The notes: generated from the letters alone by a model not told the origin. A stretch of DNA of 64,000 bases from Streptomyces malaysiensis subsp. samsunensis (GCF_024519315.1 NZ_JANIIC010000038.1:45649-109648), one strand, 5' to 3'; positions 41,898 to 51,343 are shown, numbered from the stretch's first letter. Numbers and translations: made by a program.

Positions 41898-43271
41898 GTG
41901 GAGCCGTACAGGATCAAGGTTGTCGAACCGATACCCTTCACCACACGGCAGCAGCGCGAAGAAGCGCTGAAGCGTGTCAACTACAACCTCTTCGACCTGC
42001 GTGCCGAAGAGGTGACCATCGATCTGCTCACCGACTCGGGCACCGGGGCACTCTCCGCCGCCCAGCTCGCCGCGGGAATGGCCGGCGACGAGTCCTACTC
42101 GGGATCCCGCTCGTTCTACCGGTTCCACGAGACGGTCACCGAGCTCACCGGTTATGCGCATGTCCTCCCGGCCCACCAGGGGCGCGCAGCGGAGCGGGTG
42201 CTGTTCACCACCCTGCTGGAGCGCGGCAATCTGGTGCTGTCGAACACCCACTTCGACACCACCCGGGCCAATGTCGAGCTGAACGAGGCCGAGGCGCGCG
42301 ATCTGCCGTGTCCGGAGGCCAAGAACCTCGACAGCACCGACCCGTTCAAGGGCAACATCGACCTGGACGCGCTCGCCCGGACGCTGTCCGGGCCCGAGGG
42401 CTCCCGGGTGGCGGTGGTGGTCATGACGATCACCAACAACGGCGGTGGCGGCCAGCCCGTCTCCATGGAGAACCTCAAGCGGACGGCCGCGCTGTGCCGT
42501 CAGCACGGGGTTCCGCTCTTCCTGGACGCCGCCCGGTTCGCGGAGAACGCCTGGCTGGTCACCCGCCATGAGGAGGGCTACCGCGACCGCACCCCCCGGC
42601 AGGTCGCGGAGGAAGCGTTTCGGCTGGCCGACGGCTGCATGATGAGCGCCAAGAAGGACGGCATCGTCCACATCGGCGGCTTCATCGGCACCAACGACCC
42701 GGAGCTCGCCCAGAAGTGCGAGCTGCTCCTCATCGCCACCGAGGGGTTCGCGACCTACGGCGGTCTGGCCGGACGCGACCTCGACATGATGGCGCAGGGG
42801 CTGACCGAGGTGACCGAGGTGAGCTATCTCGCCGAGCGCGCCGGGATCGCCTCCCACCTCGCCCAGCGGGTCCGCGCCGCGGGCGTGGACATCGTCGAGC
42901 CGCCCGGTATGCACGCGCTCTACCTCAACGCCGGACGGCTGCTGCCGCACATCCCGCCCCACCACTACCCGGGCCACGCCCTGGCCTGCCAGCTCTACCT
43001 GGAGGGCGGCATCCGCTCGGCCGAGCTGGGCTCGCTCTACCTCGGTGAGGAGGACGAACACGGAAACCCGGTGAAGAGCGCGCCGTACGAACTGGTCAGG
43101 CTCGCCCTGCCGCGCCGGGTCTACACCCGTAGCCACTACGACCACGTGGGTGAGACGCTCGCGAAGATCGCCAAGAACGCGGACCAGGTGTACGGCTTCC
43201 GGATCACCGAGCAGTCCCCGATCCTGCGCCACTTCCGCGCCACGCTGGAGCCGGTGCCCCTCAGGGGCTGA
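41898..43271 (+). CDS. Tryptophanase / tyrosine phenol-lyase family (probably tryptophanase)
   Basis: A 457-residue PLP beta-eliminating lyase. It aligns with E. coli TnaA over its whole length: EPYRIKVVEPI at the N-terminus, LLTDSGTGALS, GDESYSGSRSFYRF, LPAHQGRAAERV, PLFLDAARFAENAW and the PLP Lys in MMSAKKDG. In this context it should release a prenylated indole from prenyl-tryptophan. GTG 41898 has AGGAG upstream; a GTG at 41844 overlapping the prenyltransferase stop (GTGA) is the alternative. It ends the operon before a strong terminator. Confidence 0.88.
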   Translation: MEPYRIKVVEPIPFTTRQQREEALKRVNYNLFDLRAEEVTIDLLTDSGTGALSAAQLAAGMAGDESYSGSRSFYRFHETVTELTGYAHVLPAHQGRAAERVLFTTLLERGNLVLSNTHFDTTRANVELNEAEARDLPCPEAKNLDSTDPFKGNIDLDALARTLSGPEGSRVAVVVMTITNNGGGGQPVSMENLKRTAALCRQHGVPLFLDAARFAENAWLVTRHEEGYRDRTPRQVAEEAFRLADGCMMSAKKDGIVHIGGFIGTNDPELAQKCELLLIATEGFATYGGLAGRDLDMMAQGLTEVTEVSYLAERAGIASHLAQRVRAAGVDIVEPPGMHALYLNAGRLLPHIPPHHYPGHALACQLYLEGGIRSAELGSLYLGEEDEHGNPVKSAPYELVRLALPRRVYTRSHYDHVGETLAKIAKNADQVYGFRITEQSPILRHFRATLEPVPLRG

Positions 43272-43288
43272 CCGACGCACGACCGGAC

Positions 43289-43328
43289 CGCGGGCCCGGC
43301 ACCGGAAACCACCGGTGCCGGGCCCGCG
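43289..43328. terminator. Strong terminator after tryptophanase
   Basis: A perfect 17-bp stem (43289-43305 with 43312-43328), loop aaacca. A second GC palindrome (ccggcacccggtgccgg) lies just beyond, before the convergent gene. Confidence 0.88.
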
Positions 43329-43382
43329 TCGTACGCCCGCCCCGGCGCGCCGCCCCGGCACCCGGTGCCGGGTGCACGCCGC

Positions 43383-43802
43383 TCAGCCGTTGCCGAACGA
43401 GCCGCTGCCGCCCTCGGTCCAGGTCGGCCGGGTCTCCGCGCCGCCCTCGCCGGAGTCCCGGGTCCCGGAGCCGCCCAGTTCGTACGGACGGCGGCGGCCA
43501 CCGTCCCGGTCCAGCTCATCGGGCTCGCGGTGCTGGGTGACATAGCCGACCCGGTCCCCGTCGTCCTGGTGCCCCGGGCCGTGGCCCGCCGCCCTGGCCT
43601 CGTGGTCGGCCTCCTGGGCCCTCTGCCAGGCACCGGCGCGGGGCTGCGGCCGCTGGGGCGGGGCCGATTCACGGGCCCGTAGCCGTATCCCCCACCACAC
43701 GGCCCCGACGCACAGGATGACGACCACCAGACCGACGATGAACGGACCCGTCCCGATCAGCAGGTCCCGGGCCACGGCGAGATCCTCGGTGTACGTATCC
43801 AT
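43383..43802 (-). CDS. DUF6479-like small membrane protein
   Basis: A 139-residue protein with one transmembrane helix (about 16-38; GPFIVGLVVVILCVGAVWWG) and a long hydrophilic tail rich in Arg, Asp, Gly and Glu. The pattern fits the actinobacterial DUF6479 family, function unknown. The ATG at 43802 has only a weak GCAGGG upstream. Confidence 0.65.
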   Translation of the reverse strand: MDTYTEDLAVARDLLIGTGPFIVGLVVVILCVGAVWWGIRLRARESAPPQRPQPRAGAWQRAQEADHEARAAGHGPGHQDDGDRVGYVTQHREPDELDRDGGRRRPYELGGSGTRDSGEGGAETRPTWTEGGSGSFGNG

Positions 43803-43914
43803 CCCTGCCGGGTACCCGGACCCGCCCGGATATCACCCGGGCCTCCGGGACCACACGGCCCCCGCGCCGTCCTACCGCGCCGCCTGAGCCCGCAGCCGAC
43901 TTCCGCCGGTCCGC

Positions 43915-44907
43915 TCAGCCCTCCGCCGCCCGGATCGCGTCACGGTAGGAGCGGGCCGCCGCGCGCAGCGCCGCCTCCGGGTCCACACCGTCCGCCTCGG
44001 CGCGCACCGCGAGCGCCAGCAGCTCATAGCCGATGCCCGAGCCGTCCGGCAGCGCCACGTCGAGACCGGCCGTACGGGCGCGGAAGGCCAGCTTGGCGGT
44101 CAGCGCGAGCGAGGGCTGAGCGAGCGGTACCCCTTCGGTGACCGAATCGCGCCGCTTCTCGGCCGCCTTGGTCCGCAGCCAGTGGCGCCGGACGTCCTCG
44201 GCGGTCTCGGCGGACTCGTCGCCGAAGACATGCGGATGGCGGTGGATCAGCTTGTCCACGATGCCGCCCGCCACATCGTCGATCGAGAACGGGTGCTCGG
44301 GGTCGTCCTGGGCGATCCGGGCGTGGAAGACGACCTGGAGCAGCACGTCCCCGAGCTCTTCGAGCAGCGCCTCGCGGTCGCCCTCCTCGATGGCCTCGAC
44401 GAGTTCGTACGCCTCCTCGATGCCGTACTTCACCAGCTCCTCGTTGGTCCGGGTGCCGCTCCACGGGCATTCGGCGCGGATCCGGTCCATGACCTGCACC
44501 AGATCGAGCAGCCGCGCGCCCGGCAGATCGTAGGAACCGGGCAGCAGCTCCAGGTCCGGCATCGCCGCACGGCCGGATCCGGCCAGCCGCGCCAGCCCGT
44601 CGGTCAGCTCGGACTCGCCCTCGGCGGAGGTGATCACGACGGCCGTGCGGCCACCCTCCGCCAGGCAGTAGTCGACCAGTTCGCGCGCGGCCGGGGAGCC
44701 CGGCTCCACCTCGACGCCCGCCTCCCGCAGATACGGCAGCTGCGGATGGTCCGGATCGCCGGAGAGCACCCGGTCGGCACCGCGCAGCGCCTGCCAGGCG
44801 GGCCAGGACAGCAGCCCGGGGGCCACCCGGTGGCTGGTGGTGAGCAGGACGATGCGGCCGGTGGGGGCGGTGGCGTCGGCGGGGGCGGGCGAGTCAGGTG
44901 CGGTCAC
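43915..44907 (-). CDS. mazG: MazG family nucleotide pyrophosphohydrolase
   Basis: A 330-residue protein. The N-terminal 110 residues resemble the methylase-like region common in actinobacterial MazG, and the central MazG domain has EELVKYGIEEAYELVEAIEEGD, EELGDVLLQVVFHARI and DDVAGGIVDKLIHRHPHVFGD. The Glu/Asp clusters bind Mg2+ to hydrolyse (d)NTPs. GTG 44907 is taken as start; an ATG at 44961 overlaps the upstream gene and its ribosome binding site is too close. It follows the SurA-like gene directly. Confidence 0.88.
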   Translation of the reverse strand: MTAPDSPAPADATAPTGRIVLLTTSHRVAPGLLSWPAWQALRGADRVLSGDPDHPQLPYLREAGVEVEPGSPAARELVDYCLAEGGRTAVVITSAEGESELTDGLARLAGSGRAAMPDLELLPGSYDLPGARLLDLVQVMDRIRAECPWSGTRTNEELVKYGIEEAYELVEAIEEGDREALLEELGDVLLQVVFHARIAQDDPEHPFSIDDVAGGIVDKLIHRHPHVFGDESAETAEDVRRHWLRTKAAEKRRDSVTEGVPLAQPSLALTAKLAFRARTAGLDVALPDGSGIGYELLALAVRAEADGVDPEAALRAAARSYRDAIRAAEG

Positions 44908-44921
44908 CCCTGAAACGTAAC

Positions 44922-45539
44922 TTACGCCTGCTCCGGGGTACCGCCGGAGGTGCGCAGCCATGCCTCCTTGGCCAGGACGGCGGTGCCCTGGGTGTTGTCC
45001 CACTTTCCGTAGCGGGGGTTCACCTTGATGTGGAGCGCCTTGGAGGTCTGGGTGAACACCTCGTTGACCTTGGAGGTGCCCAGCTTGCGCAGCAGGCCGT
45101 TGCGCGTGAGGTCCATCCGGACCGCCTCGTCGATCCCGTCGGGCGCGATGCCCTGCTGGAGATACAGGGCGCGCAGGGCGGTGCCCCCGCCGCTCTGCTT
45201 CTCCGCGGCGGCGCGGGCACGCTGGACCTCGCGGCGGCTGGGGCTGATCCCGTTGTCCTCACCGGCCCGCTCGATCACCCGGAACTGGATCATCCGGATC
45301 AGCGTGTCCTGGCTCAGCCGGCCGCTGCCCGCGACCATCTGAGCCGCCCTCGGGTCATTGCCCTGCGCCTCCCGGACGGCCTTGACCTGTGACTGGAGCT
45401 GGGACACGGTGATCCGGCCGTCGTCCAGGACCGCCGCGGCGCCGGGCCGCGGAGCGTCGCCGCACGCGGTGAGCAAAGGCGCGGAGAGCAGCAGCGCGGA
45501 CGCGGCGGAGACGGTGAGCGCAGTACGGCGGCGGATCAT
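44922..45539 (-). CDS. SurA N-terminal domain lipoprotein
   Basis: A 205-residue predicted lipoprotein: basic MIRRR, hydrophobic core, lipobox LTAC with Cys26, then a SurA_N-like helical chaperone domain (ITVSQLQSQVKAV; LIRMIQFRVIERAGEDNGI). No PPIase domain is present. It probably assists folding of exported proteins. GGGAGG precedes the ATG at 45539. It is followed in the same direction by mazG 14 bp later. Confidence 0.82.
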   Translation of the reverse strand: MIRRRTALTVSAASALLLSAPLLTACGDAPRPGAAAVLDDGRITVSQLQSQVKAVREAQGNDPRAAQMVAGSGRLSQDTLIRMIQFRVIERAGEDNGISPSRREVQRARAAAEKQSGGGTALRALYLQQGIAPDGIDEAVRMDLTRNGLLRKLGTSKVNEVFTQTSKALHIKVNPRYGKWDNTQGTAVLAKEAWLRTSGGTPEQA

Positions 45540-45683
45540 TGAGCCTCCCGGCAGAGATCGTGCGGCGCGACAAACGATCTGGCGTTGATCGATGGTATGG
45601 AGTCGGCGCGGCCTAGGCCACTGCTTGGACAACGATTCACCACGGTCTTGGTCAGCCTCCGGCCGCCGTCCACCCGGCAGGGC

Positions 45684-46379
45684 CTACCGGCCGCCGGTGC
45701 GCGCGGGCAGTTTCATGGTGGGGCAGCCGCCCAACACCCGCCGCATCGCGGCCTTCTCCGCCCCGGTCACCCACAGCCCGTACACCTCCTTCACCACCAC
45801 CTGACGCGCCACATAGTCGCAGCGGTACGCCGTGTTGGGCGGCAGCCAGGTCGCCGCGTCGCCATCGCCCTTACGGCGGTTGGCGGAGGCGTCCACGGCG
45901 ATCAGGTTGAGCGGATCGTTGGCGAACGCCAGGCGTTTGTCCCGGTCCCACTTCCAGGCGCCCTTCTGCCAGGCGTCCGACAGCGCGACCACATGATCGA
46001 TGTCCACCTTGCTGCGGCCCCGGACGAACCGCACATCGCGGCCGGTGTACGGCTCGTCGGTGAGCGTGCCCGAGGCGACCAGGCAGTGGCCGTCGCGGAA
46101 CTTCACGTCCTTCAGGTCCCGCTTGAGGATGTCGTCGCGGGTCCCGCAGCCGTTGTCGTCGGTGTCCACCCACGAGCTGCCGAACTCATCGCGCTCATAA
46201 CCCGTCTTCGGCGCACGCCCCTTGACTGTGAGCGAGGCCACAGCGGAGAGAGCCGATCCGGACACCGCGGGCCCGCTCGTACCGCCCCCGCCCTTCTCCC
46301 CGGCCTTGCCGTCCTGGTCACCGGCCTTGCAGCCGCCGACCGCCAGCAACGCGGCCAGCACCACCGCAGAACCCCGCAT
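45684..46379 (-). CDS. HNH/DUF1524-type nuclease-like lipoprotein
   Basis: A 231-residue protein with a lipobox (VGGC, Cys17) and a C-terminal HNH-like domain: DIDHVVALSDAW supplies the Asp/His pair and NDPLNLIAVDASANRRKGDGD the Asn/His-equivalent positions of the DUF1524 family. It should be an extracellular, membrane-tethered nuclease. The ATG at 46379 fits the signal peptide best; no strong ribosome binding site is seen. It is divergent from the DUF2079 gene. Confidence 0.8.
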   Translation of the reverse strand: MRGSAVVLAALLAVGGCKAGDQDGKAGEKGGGGTSGPAVSGSALSAVASLTVKGRAPKTGYERDEFGSSWVDTDDNGCGTRDDILKRDLKDVKFRDGHCLVASGTLTDEPYTGRDVRFVRGRSKVDIDHVVALSDAWQKGAWKWDRDKRLAFANDPLNLIAVDASANRRKGDGDAATWLPPNTAYRCDYVARQVVVKEVYGLWVTGAEKAAMRRVLGGCPTMKLPARTGGR

Positions 46380-46462
46380 CGGTATGCGAAACCGTCCCTG
46401 CAACCTTCCCGCCCCCTTCGCGTATCTTTTCGCACAGACCGCCCACACGATAAGGACCCTGG

Positions 46463-47926
46463 ATGGACACGGCCGCAACCGCTCCGCCCGGCACCGGCGC
46501 CGAGGGGGCGACCGCCGTCACCACGGGGCGTACCCGGCTTCTCACGAGGGCAGGCGTACTGCGGCATCCGCGGGCCGATCCGTACTGGCTGGCCCTCGCC
46601 CTCTTCGCCGCCTTCACGGCGCTGTCGGTCTGCCGCTACCGCCGCATGGCCACCATGTCCTGGGACCTGGGCATCTTCGAGCAGGCGATACGGGCATACG
46701 CGCACTTCCAGGCCCCCATAGCCGACCTCAAGGGCCCCGGCGCCAATATCCTCGGCGACCACTTCAGCCCCATCACGGCGCTGCTCGGCCCCGTCTACCG
46801 GCTCTTCCCCGGCCCGGTCACCCTGCTCGTCGCGCAGGCGGCGCTGTTCGCCGTCTCCGCCGTCCCCGTCACCCGCGTCGCCGCCCGGCTGCTGGGGCGC
46901 GGCCGGGGGCTCGCGATCGGCATCGCCTACGGGGTGTCCTGGGGCGTCCAGCGCGCCGTGGACTTCGACTTCCACGAGATCTGCTTCGCCGTACCGCTCA
47001 TCGCCTTCTCCCTGGAGGCGGTGATCCGCGGGCGCTGGTACCCGGCGATGCTGTGGGCCGCCCCGCTGGTCTTCGTCAAGGAGGACATGGGCGCCACGGT
47101 GGCCGCGATCGGCGCGGTCATCTGGCTCCGCGCCCGGCGCGACCCCGAGCGCGGCCACCGCGCCGTCCCGCTCGCCGTCGCGCTGATGGGCTTCGGCGTG
47201 GTGGTCTCGGCGCTCGCGCTCGGCGTGGTCATCCCCGGCTTCAACGGCGGGGGTTCGTACGACTATTGGGACAAGGTCGGCAGCGGCGGTGAGCAGACCG
47301 GCACCGTCCCCTTCGCCACCGCGCTGCGCACCCTGCTGTGGATCCTGCTGCCGACCACGGGTCTGCTGGCGCTGCGCTCCCCGCTGCTGCTGGCCGCCGT
47401 GCCCACCCTCGGCTGGCGCTTCCTCTCCCACGACGACCACTACTGGGGCACGGACTGGCACTACAGCGCGGTGCTGATGCCGGTCGTCCTGCTGGCCCTG
47501 GTGGACGCCCTGGACCGGGTCCGCGACACCCGCCGGCCCTGGCTCGCCTCGTACGCCCGCCAGCTGCCCGCCGCGGTGTGCGGGGCGGCCCTGGCGCTGT
47601 CGTCCTCGATGCCCCTGTACGGCCTCACCCAGGGCGCCACGTACGACAGGCCGTCGCAGACCCGCGCGGTCGAGCGGCTGCTGGACCGGATCCCGGACGG
47701 GGCGACGGTGGAGGCCAACGTCGGGCCGATAAGCCGGCTGACCAGCCGCTGCCGGGTGCTGTGGGTCGGCGCCACACGCGGCATACAGCCGGACTACATA
47801 GCCCTCCAGGAGCCGCCGGAGCGCACCGAGCGACAGGTGCTCGACTACGCGGGGCAGCTCCACCCGGGCACGCCCTACACGCCCCTCGGCTCCACCTCCG
47901 GCTACTTCGTCCTCAAGCGGGGCTGA
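46463..47926 (+). CDS. DUF2079 multi-pass membrane protein
   Basis: A 487-residue integral membrane protein with about ten helices. DUF2079 hallmarks are MSWDLGIFEQAI, GDHFSPITALL, DFDFHEICFAVPL and SHDDHYWGTDWHYSAVL. The family resembles GT-C glycosyltransferases, with Asp/His in the first loop. AAGGA precedes the ATG. The stop is followed by a short 21-bp direct repeat (about 47930-47985). Confidence 0.85.
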   Translation: MDTAATAPPGTGAEGATAVTTGRTRLLTRAGVLRHPRADPYWLALALFAAFTALSVCRYRRMATMSWDLGIFEQAIRAYAHFQAPIADLKGPGANILGDHFSPITALLGPVYRLFPGPVTLLVAQAALFAVSAVPVTRVAARLLGRGRGLAIGIAYGVSWGVQRAVDFDFHEICFAVPLIAFSLEAVIRGRWYPAMLWAAPLVFVKEDMGATVAAIGAVIWLRARRDPERGHRAVPLAVALMGFGVVVSALALGVVIPGFNGGGSYDYWDKVGSGGEQTGTVPFATALRTLLWILLPTTGLLALRSPLLLAAVPTLGWRFLSHDDHYWGTDWHYSAVLMPVVLLALVDALDRVRDTRRPWLASYARQLPAAVCGAALALSSSMPLYGLTQGATYDRPSQTRAVERLLDRIPDGATVEANVGPISRLTSRCRVLWVGATRGIQPDYIALQEPPERTERQVLDYAGQLHPGTPYTPLGSTSGYFVLKRG

Positions 47927-48004
47927 GCAGGGTCCCGGAGCCGCCGAGCGGGGTCCTGAAGCCGCTGAGCGGGGCTCTACCCCGGTTCAGCCGCGGCCCG
48001 CGGC

Positions 48005-48787
48005 TCAGCTCATGGGCCTCGGCGCGATGAGGGCGAACGGCGCCCCCTGAGGATCCCTCACCACCGACATCCGGCCCGCGACCATGTCGTACGGCGGGCG
48101 CAGGACCGTACCGCCCGCGGCGGACACCTTCGCCGAGACGCGGTCGGCGTCCTCCACGGCGAAGTAGACCAGCCAGTGCGGGGGCACCTCCGGCGGCATC
48201 CCCTCCCGCAGCGGCTGGAGCCCGCCGACCGTACGGCCGTCCACGGAGATCCCGAAGTAGCCCTCGGCGCCCTCCATCGGGCTCGACTCCAGACCCAGCG
48301 CCTCCGCGTAGAAGGCCGAAGCCGCCTCGCGGTCGGTGGTGTTGAGCTCGTTCCAGATCAGCGTGCCCGGCTCGTTGACGAGACCCGCGCCGGAGAAACC
48401 GAGCGGCTGCCAGACGCCGAAGACGGCGCCCAGCGGGTCGGCCGCCACCAGCATCCGCCCGAGGTCCATCACCTCCATGACCGGCAGCAGCACGGTGCCT
48501 CCGGCCCGGCTGACGGCCTCCGAGGTGGCCTGGGCGTCGGCGGAGCAGAAGTAGGTGGTCCAGACGGTCGGCGGCGGGGCCTCCTCGCCCACCGACTGTG
48601 CGGACATGACGCCCGCGACGGGCTTGCCCCGCAGGGTGCACATGGCGTAGCCCCCGGCCTCCGCGGGGCCGACCTCTCCCTCCCAGCCGAACAGCCCGGA
48701 GTAGAAGTCCAGGGCGGCCCGCTGGTCGGGGACCATCAGATCGATCCAGCAGGGCGTTCCGGGCTGATAGGACGTGACTTCGGGCAT
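48005..48787 (-). CDS. VOC/glyoxalase superfamily protein (two domains)
   Basis: A 260-residue protein with two VOC modules (about 7-125 and 135-258; CWIDLMVPDQRAALDFYSGLFGW and IWNELNTTDREAASAFYAEALGL). The family includes the mycobacterial CFP-30B-like proteins; its substrate is unknown. The ATG at 48787 has GGAGG at good spacing. Confidence 0.85.
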   Translation of the reverse strand: MPEVTSYQPGTPCWIDLMVPDQRAALDFYSGLFGWEGEVGPAEAGGYAMCTLRGKPVAGVMSAQSVGEEAPPPTVWTTYFCSADAQATSEAVSRAGGTVLLPVMEVMDLGRMLVAADPLGAVFGVWQPLGFSGAGLVNEPGTLIWNELNTTDREAASAFYAEALGLESSPMEGAEGYFGISVDGRTVGGLQPLREGMPPEVPPHWLVYFAVEDADRVSAKVSAAGGTVLRPPYDMVAGRMSVVRDPQGAPFALIAPRPMS

Positions 48788-48993
48788 GGGGCCGCCTCCG
48801 TATCGCCACTTCCGGCCGTGCGCGGCCGGTACGGGATGCCCCCATGGCCCATTCTCCTCCGGCCGGGCCGTCACGCCACTCGACGGGGATGGCCACCGCG
48901 CGCACCCGTCCATGGACAGGCCGTCACCCCGGTTCCCCGGCCGTCACGCCCGTTCTCCGGCCGCTCCCGGGCCCGCCGCGTCCCCCACGTCAA

Positions 48994-49039
48994 ACCGCCG
49001 GGCGGCGGCCGGCCCGAAGGCCGGCCGCCGCCCGGCGGT
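48994..49039 (-). terminator. Very strong terminator after the L,D-transpeptidase gene
   Basis: A perfect 21-bp GC stem (48994-49014 with 49019-49039) with CGAA tetraloop lies 19 bp past the transpeptidase stop. On the minus strand TTTGACG follows. Confidence 0.9.
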
Positions 49040-49057
49040 GGTGAGGGTGAGGGTGCG

Positions 49058-50320
49058 TCAGGCGCCGCCGACGGCGCTTCCGGCCACCCACTGGTTCCAG
49101 TCCATGTTCCATCCGTTGAGGCCGTTGTCCGGCTGGACGGTCTTGTCCTTGGAGTTCTTCACGATGACGACGTCACCGACCTGGGAGTTGTCGTAGAACC
49201 AGGCGCCGTCCGTCTTGGGGTCGCCCGCGCCCTTGGTGTCCGACAGACCCACACAGCCGTGGCTGGTGTTGACGTTGCCGAAGATGGACTTGGCGCCCCA
49301 GTAGTTGCCGTGGATGAAGGTGCCCGAGGTGGACAGCCGCATCGCGTGCGGCACGTCCTTGATGTCGTACTCGCCCTTGCCGTCGTCGTCCGTGAAGCCG
49401 ACCGTCGCACCGTTCATCCGGGTCTCCTTGAACTTCTCGGAGATCACCATCTGACCGTTGTAGGTCGTGTTCTCGGGGCTGCCGGCCGAGATCTTGATGG
49501 TCTTCAGCAGCTTGCCGTCGCGGACGACCTTCATCTCCTTCGACTCGGCGTCGACCGTGGAGACCTGGGAGTGGCCGATCTTGAAGTTGACGGTCTTCTC
49601 CTGGACGCCCTTGACACCGGGCGACGCCTCGACGCCGTCCAGGTCCAGCTTCAGGGAGACGGTCGAGCCCGCCTTCCAGTAGTCCTGCGGGCGCAGGTCG
49701 AGCCGGTTGCCGCCGAACCAGTGGCCGACCACCTGCTGGCCGCTGCTGGAGGTGACCTTGATGTGCGACTCGACGTCCTTCTTGTTGGTCACCGCCTTGT
49801 CGAACCGGATGGACACCGGCATGCCCACACCGACGGTGGAGCCCTCCTCCGGCGTGAAGTTGCCGATAAAGCTGTTGGCGGGCGAGACGGTGGTGAAGGA
49901 CGAGTTCTCGGTCGCCTTACGGCCCTTGGAGTCCTCGGCGGACGCCGTGATCTTGTACTCGGTGGACCGCTCCAGCTGCCCGCTCGGCTTCCAGGACGTC
50001 TTGTCGGCCGATATGGTCCCGGCCACGGTGTTGCCGGTCGCCGCGGACGTCATCGTGACGGAGGAGAGCTTGCCCCCGCTGACCGTGACCTTGGTGTCAC
50101 TGTTGATGCCCGCGTTCGTCGCACCGGCCTTCGGCGTGATCTTGATGTGGGCGTCCGACGCGTCCTTGGCGGCCGCCTCGTCGACCTGCGACTGCGACTT
50201 GTTCCCGTCGTTCTTGGCGTCGTCGCCGCCGCCATCCCCACCGCACGCGGCGAGAGTGAGTACGCCGCCGAGCACGGCGGCCACGGCCACCAGCCCCTTA
50301 CGGCGCTTGCCGTCCGTCAT
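49058..50320 (-). CDS. L,D-transpeptidase lipoprotein
   Basis: A 420-residue envelope enzyme: basic MTDGKRRK, lipobox LAAC (Cys26), an acidic linker, two Ig-like domains (about 50-250) and a YkuD catalytic domain ending in FIHGNYWG and SHGCVGLS with the catalytic Cys. It makes 3-3 cross-links in peptidoglycan, as mycobacterial LdtMt2 does. The ATG at 50320 has GGAG 9 nt upstream. Confidence 0.92.
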   Translation of the reverse strand: MTDGKRRKGLVAVAAVLGGVLTLAACGGDGGGDDAKNDGNKSQSQVDEAAAKDASDAHIKITPKAGATNAGINSDTKVTVSGGKLSSVTMTSAATGNTVAGTISADKTSWKPSGQLERSTEYKITASAEDSKGRKATENSSFTTVSPANSFIGNFTPEEGSTVGVGMPVSIRFDKAVTNKKDVESHIKVTSSSGQQVVGHWFGGNRLDLRPQDYWKAGSTVSLKLDLDGVEASPGVKGVQEKTVNFKIGHSQVSTVDAESKEMKVVRDGKLLKTIKISAGSPENTTYNGQMVISEKFKETRMNGATVGFTDDDGKGEYDIKDVPHAMRLSTSGTFIHGNYWGAKSIFGNVNTSHGCVGLSDTKGAGDPKTDGAWFYDNSQVGDVVIVKNSKDKTVQPDNGLNGWNMDWNQWVAGSAVGGA

Positions 50321-50610
50321 CACACGCTTCTCCATTTGACCTGGATCTTGATCTGGACCCCAGAAACCCCGGACCTGCCTGACAAGAACGCCTGTACCTT
50401 TTGGCCGGTTCCACGCACAGTAAAACTGTGCGCAAGGCCACTTAGCAAAGGCATGGCCCAAGCCTAAGTCCCTCCGGTAACCGGACCCGTACGGCTCCGC
50501 CGTCCTAGCCGCCCGAAGTACCGACTGGTGACTGATGCCGACCGACCGTCCCGGCCGTCCTCATTCGTCCTCGACTGCCCTCAGTTGCCCTCTGCCGTCC
50601 CCAGTTGCCC

Positions 50611-50937
50611 TCAATCGTCCTCGTCCAGATCGACGAAGGCCCCTGACCACTCGGCGGCGCGAGGATCGTAGTCGACATGCTCGCTGCTCCAGGACGCCTG
50701 AACCAGTTCGACCCCCGGCACCTCCTCCACCAGCTCGAACGGCTCGACCAGATAGGCCAGCGCCTCGGCCTCGTCCGACTCCACCATGCGGCGTGCGTGG
50801 CCCCGTTCCTCCTCGGCCAGGGACTCATCGCCGTCGATCTGCTCGTACGTCGCCCGCCGCAGCCGGTCCGGATCGGCGATCTCCACCACAAGGTCCACGC
50901 GAAGACGGACAAACCGTGTTGTCTCGGTACTCGTCAT
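50611..50937 (-). CDS. Conserved hypothetical acidic protein
   Basis: A 108-residue soluble, strongly acidic protein (ends DLDEDD) without recognised motifs. ATG at 50937 has no clear ribosome binding site. It lies divergent from the LAxTG protein gene. Confidence 0.65.
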   Translation of the reverse strand: MTSTETTRFVRLRVDLVVEIADPDRLRRATYEQIDGDESLAEEERGHARRMVESDEAEALAYLVEPFELVEEVPGVELVQASWSSEHVDYDPRAAEWSGAFVDLDEDD

Positions 50938-51043
50938 GCGACGGAGGTTAGGGGTCCGACCCGTCTCGCTTCCGCACGACCCGCAGTTGTCACTACGATC
51001 GGGCGCACGGGGTCAATTTGCCGCAGCCTCAAGGAGGATGCCG

Positions 51044-51343
51044 TTGTCCGCACGCCGACCGCTGCTGACCGCCGCCGCTGCCGGTTCGCTGCTGTGCGCC
51101 CTGTGGTTCGTCCCGTCCGCCAACGCCACGGTCGAGGACCCGGGGGCGTCATCGGCGACCTCGCAGACATCCGGGAGTTCGACCGGGGCCGGACCCAGGA
51201 CCGAGGCCGTGCCCGACGGGGATCTGGCCGACACCGGCAGCGTGGACATCACCCCGTATCTCTTCGGCGGCACGGCCTTCCTGGGCCTGGGCGTCGCCAT
51301 GGTGACCGCCTCCGTGCGGCGCACCCGCCCGGAGGCGTACTGA
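51044..51343 (+). CDS. Small LAxTG sortase substrate
   Basis: A 99-residue precursor: signal peptide (basic, hydrophobic core ending NATVEDPG), a short Ser/Thr/Gly-rich mature part, then LADTG, a hydrophobic helix (YLFGGTAFLGLGVAMVTA) and the basic tail RRTR. This is a complete sortase sorting signal of the LAxTG type used in streptomycetes. The start is probably the TTG at 51044, 6 nt after AAGGAGG; the ATG at 51038 abuts that site. Confidence 0.75.
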   Translation: MSARRPLLTAAAAGSLLCALWFVPSANATVEDPGASSATSQTSGSSTGAGPRTEAVPDGDLADTGSVDITPYLFGGTAFLGLGVAMVTASVRRTRPEAY

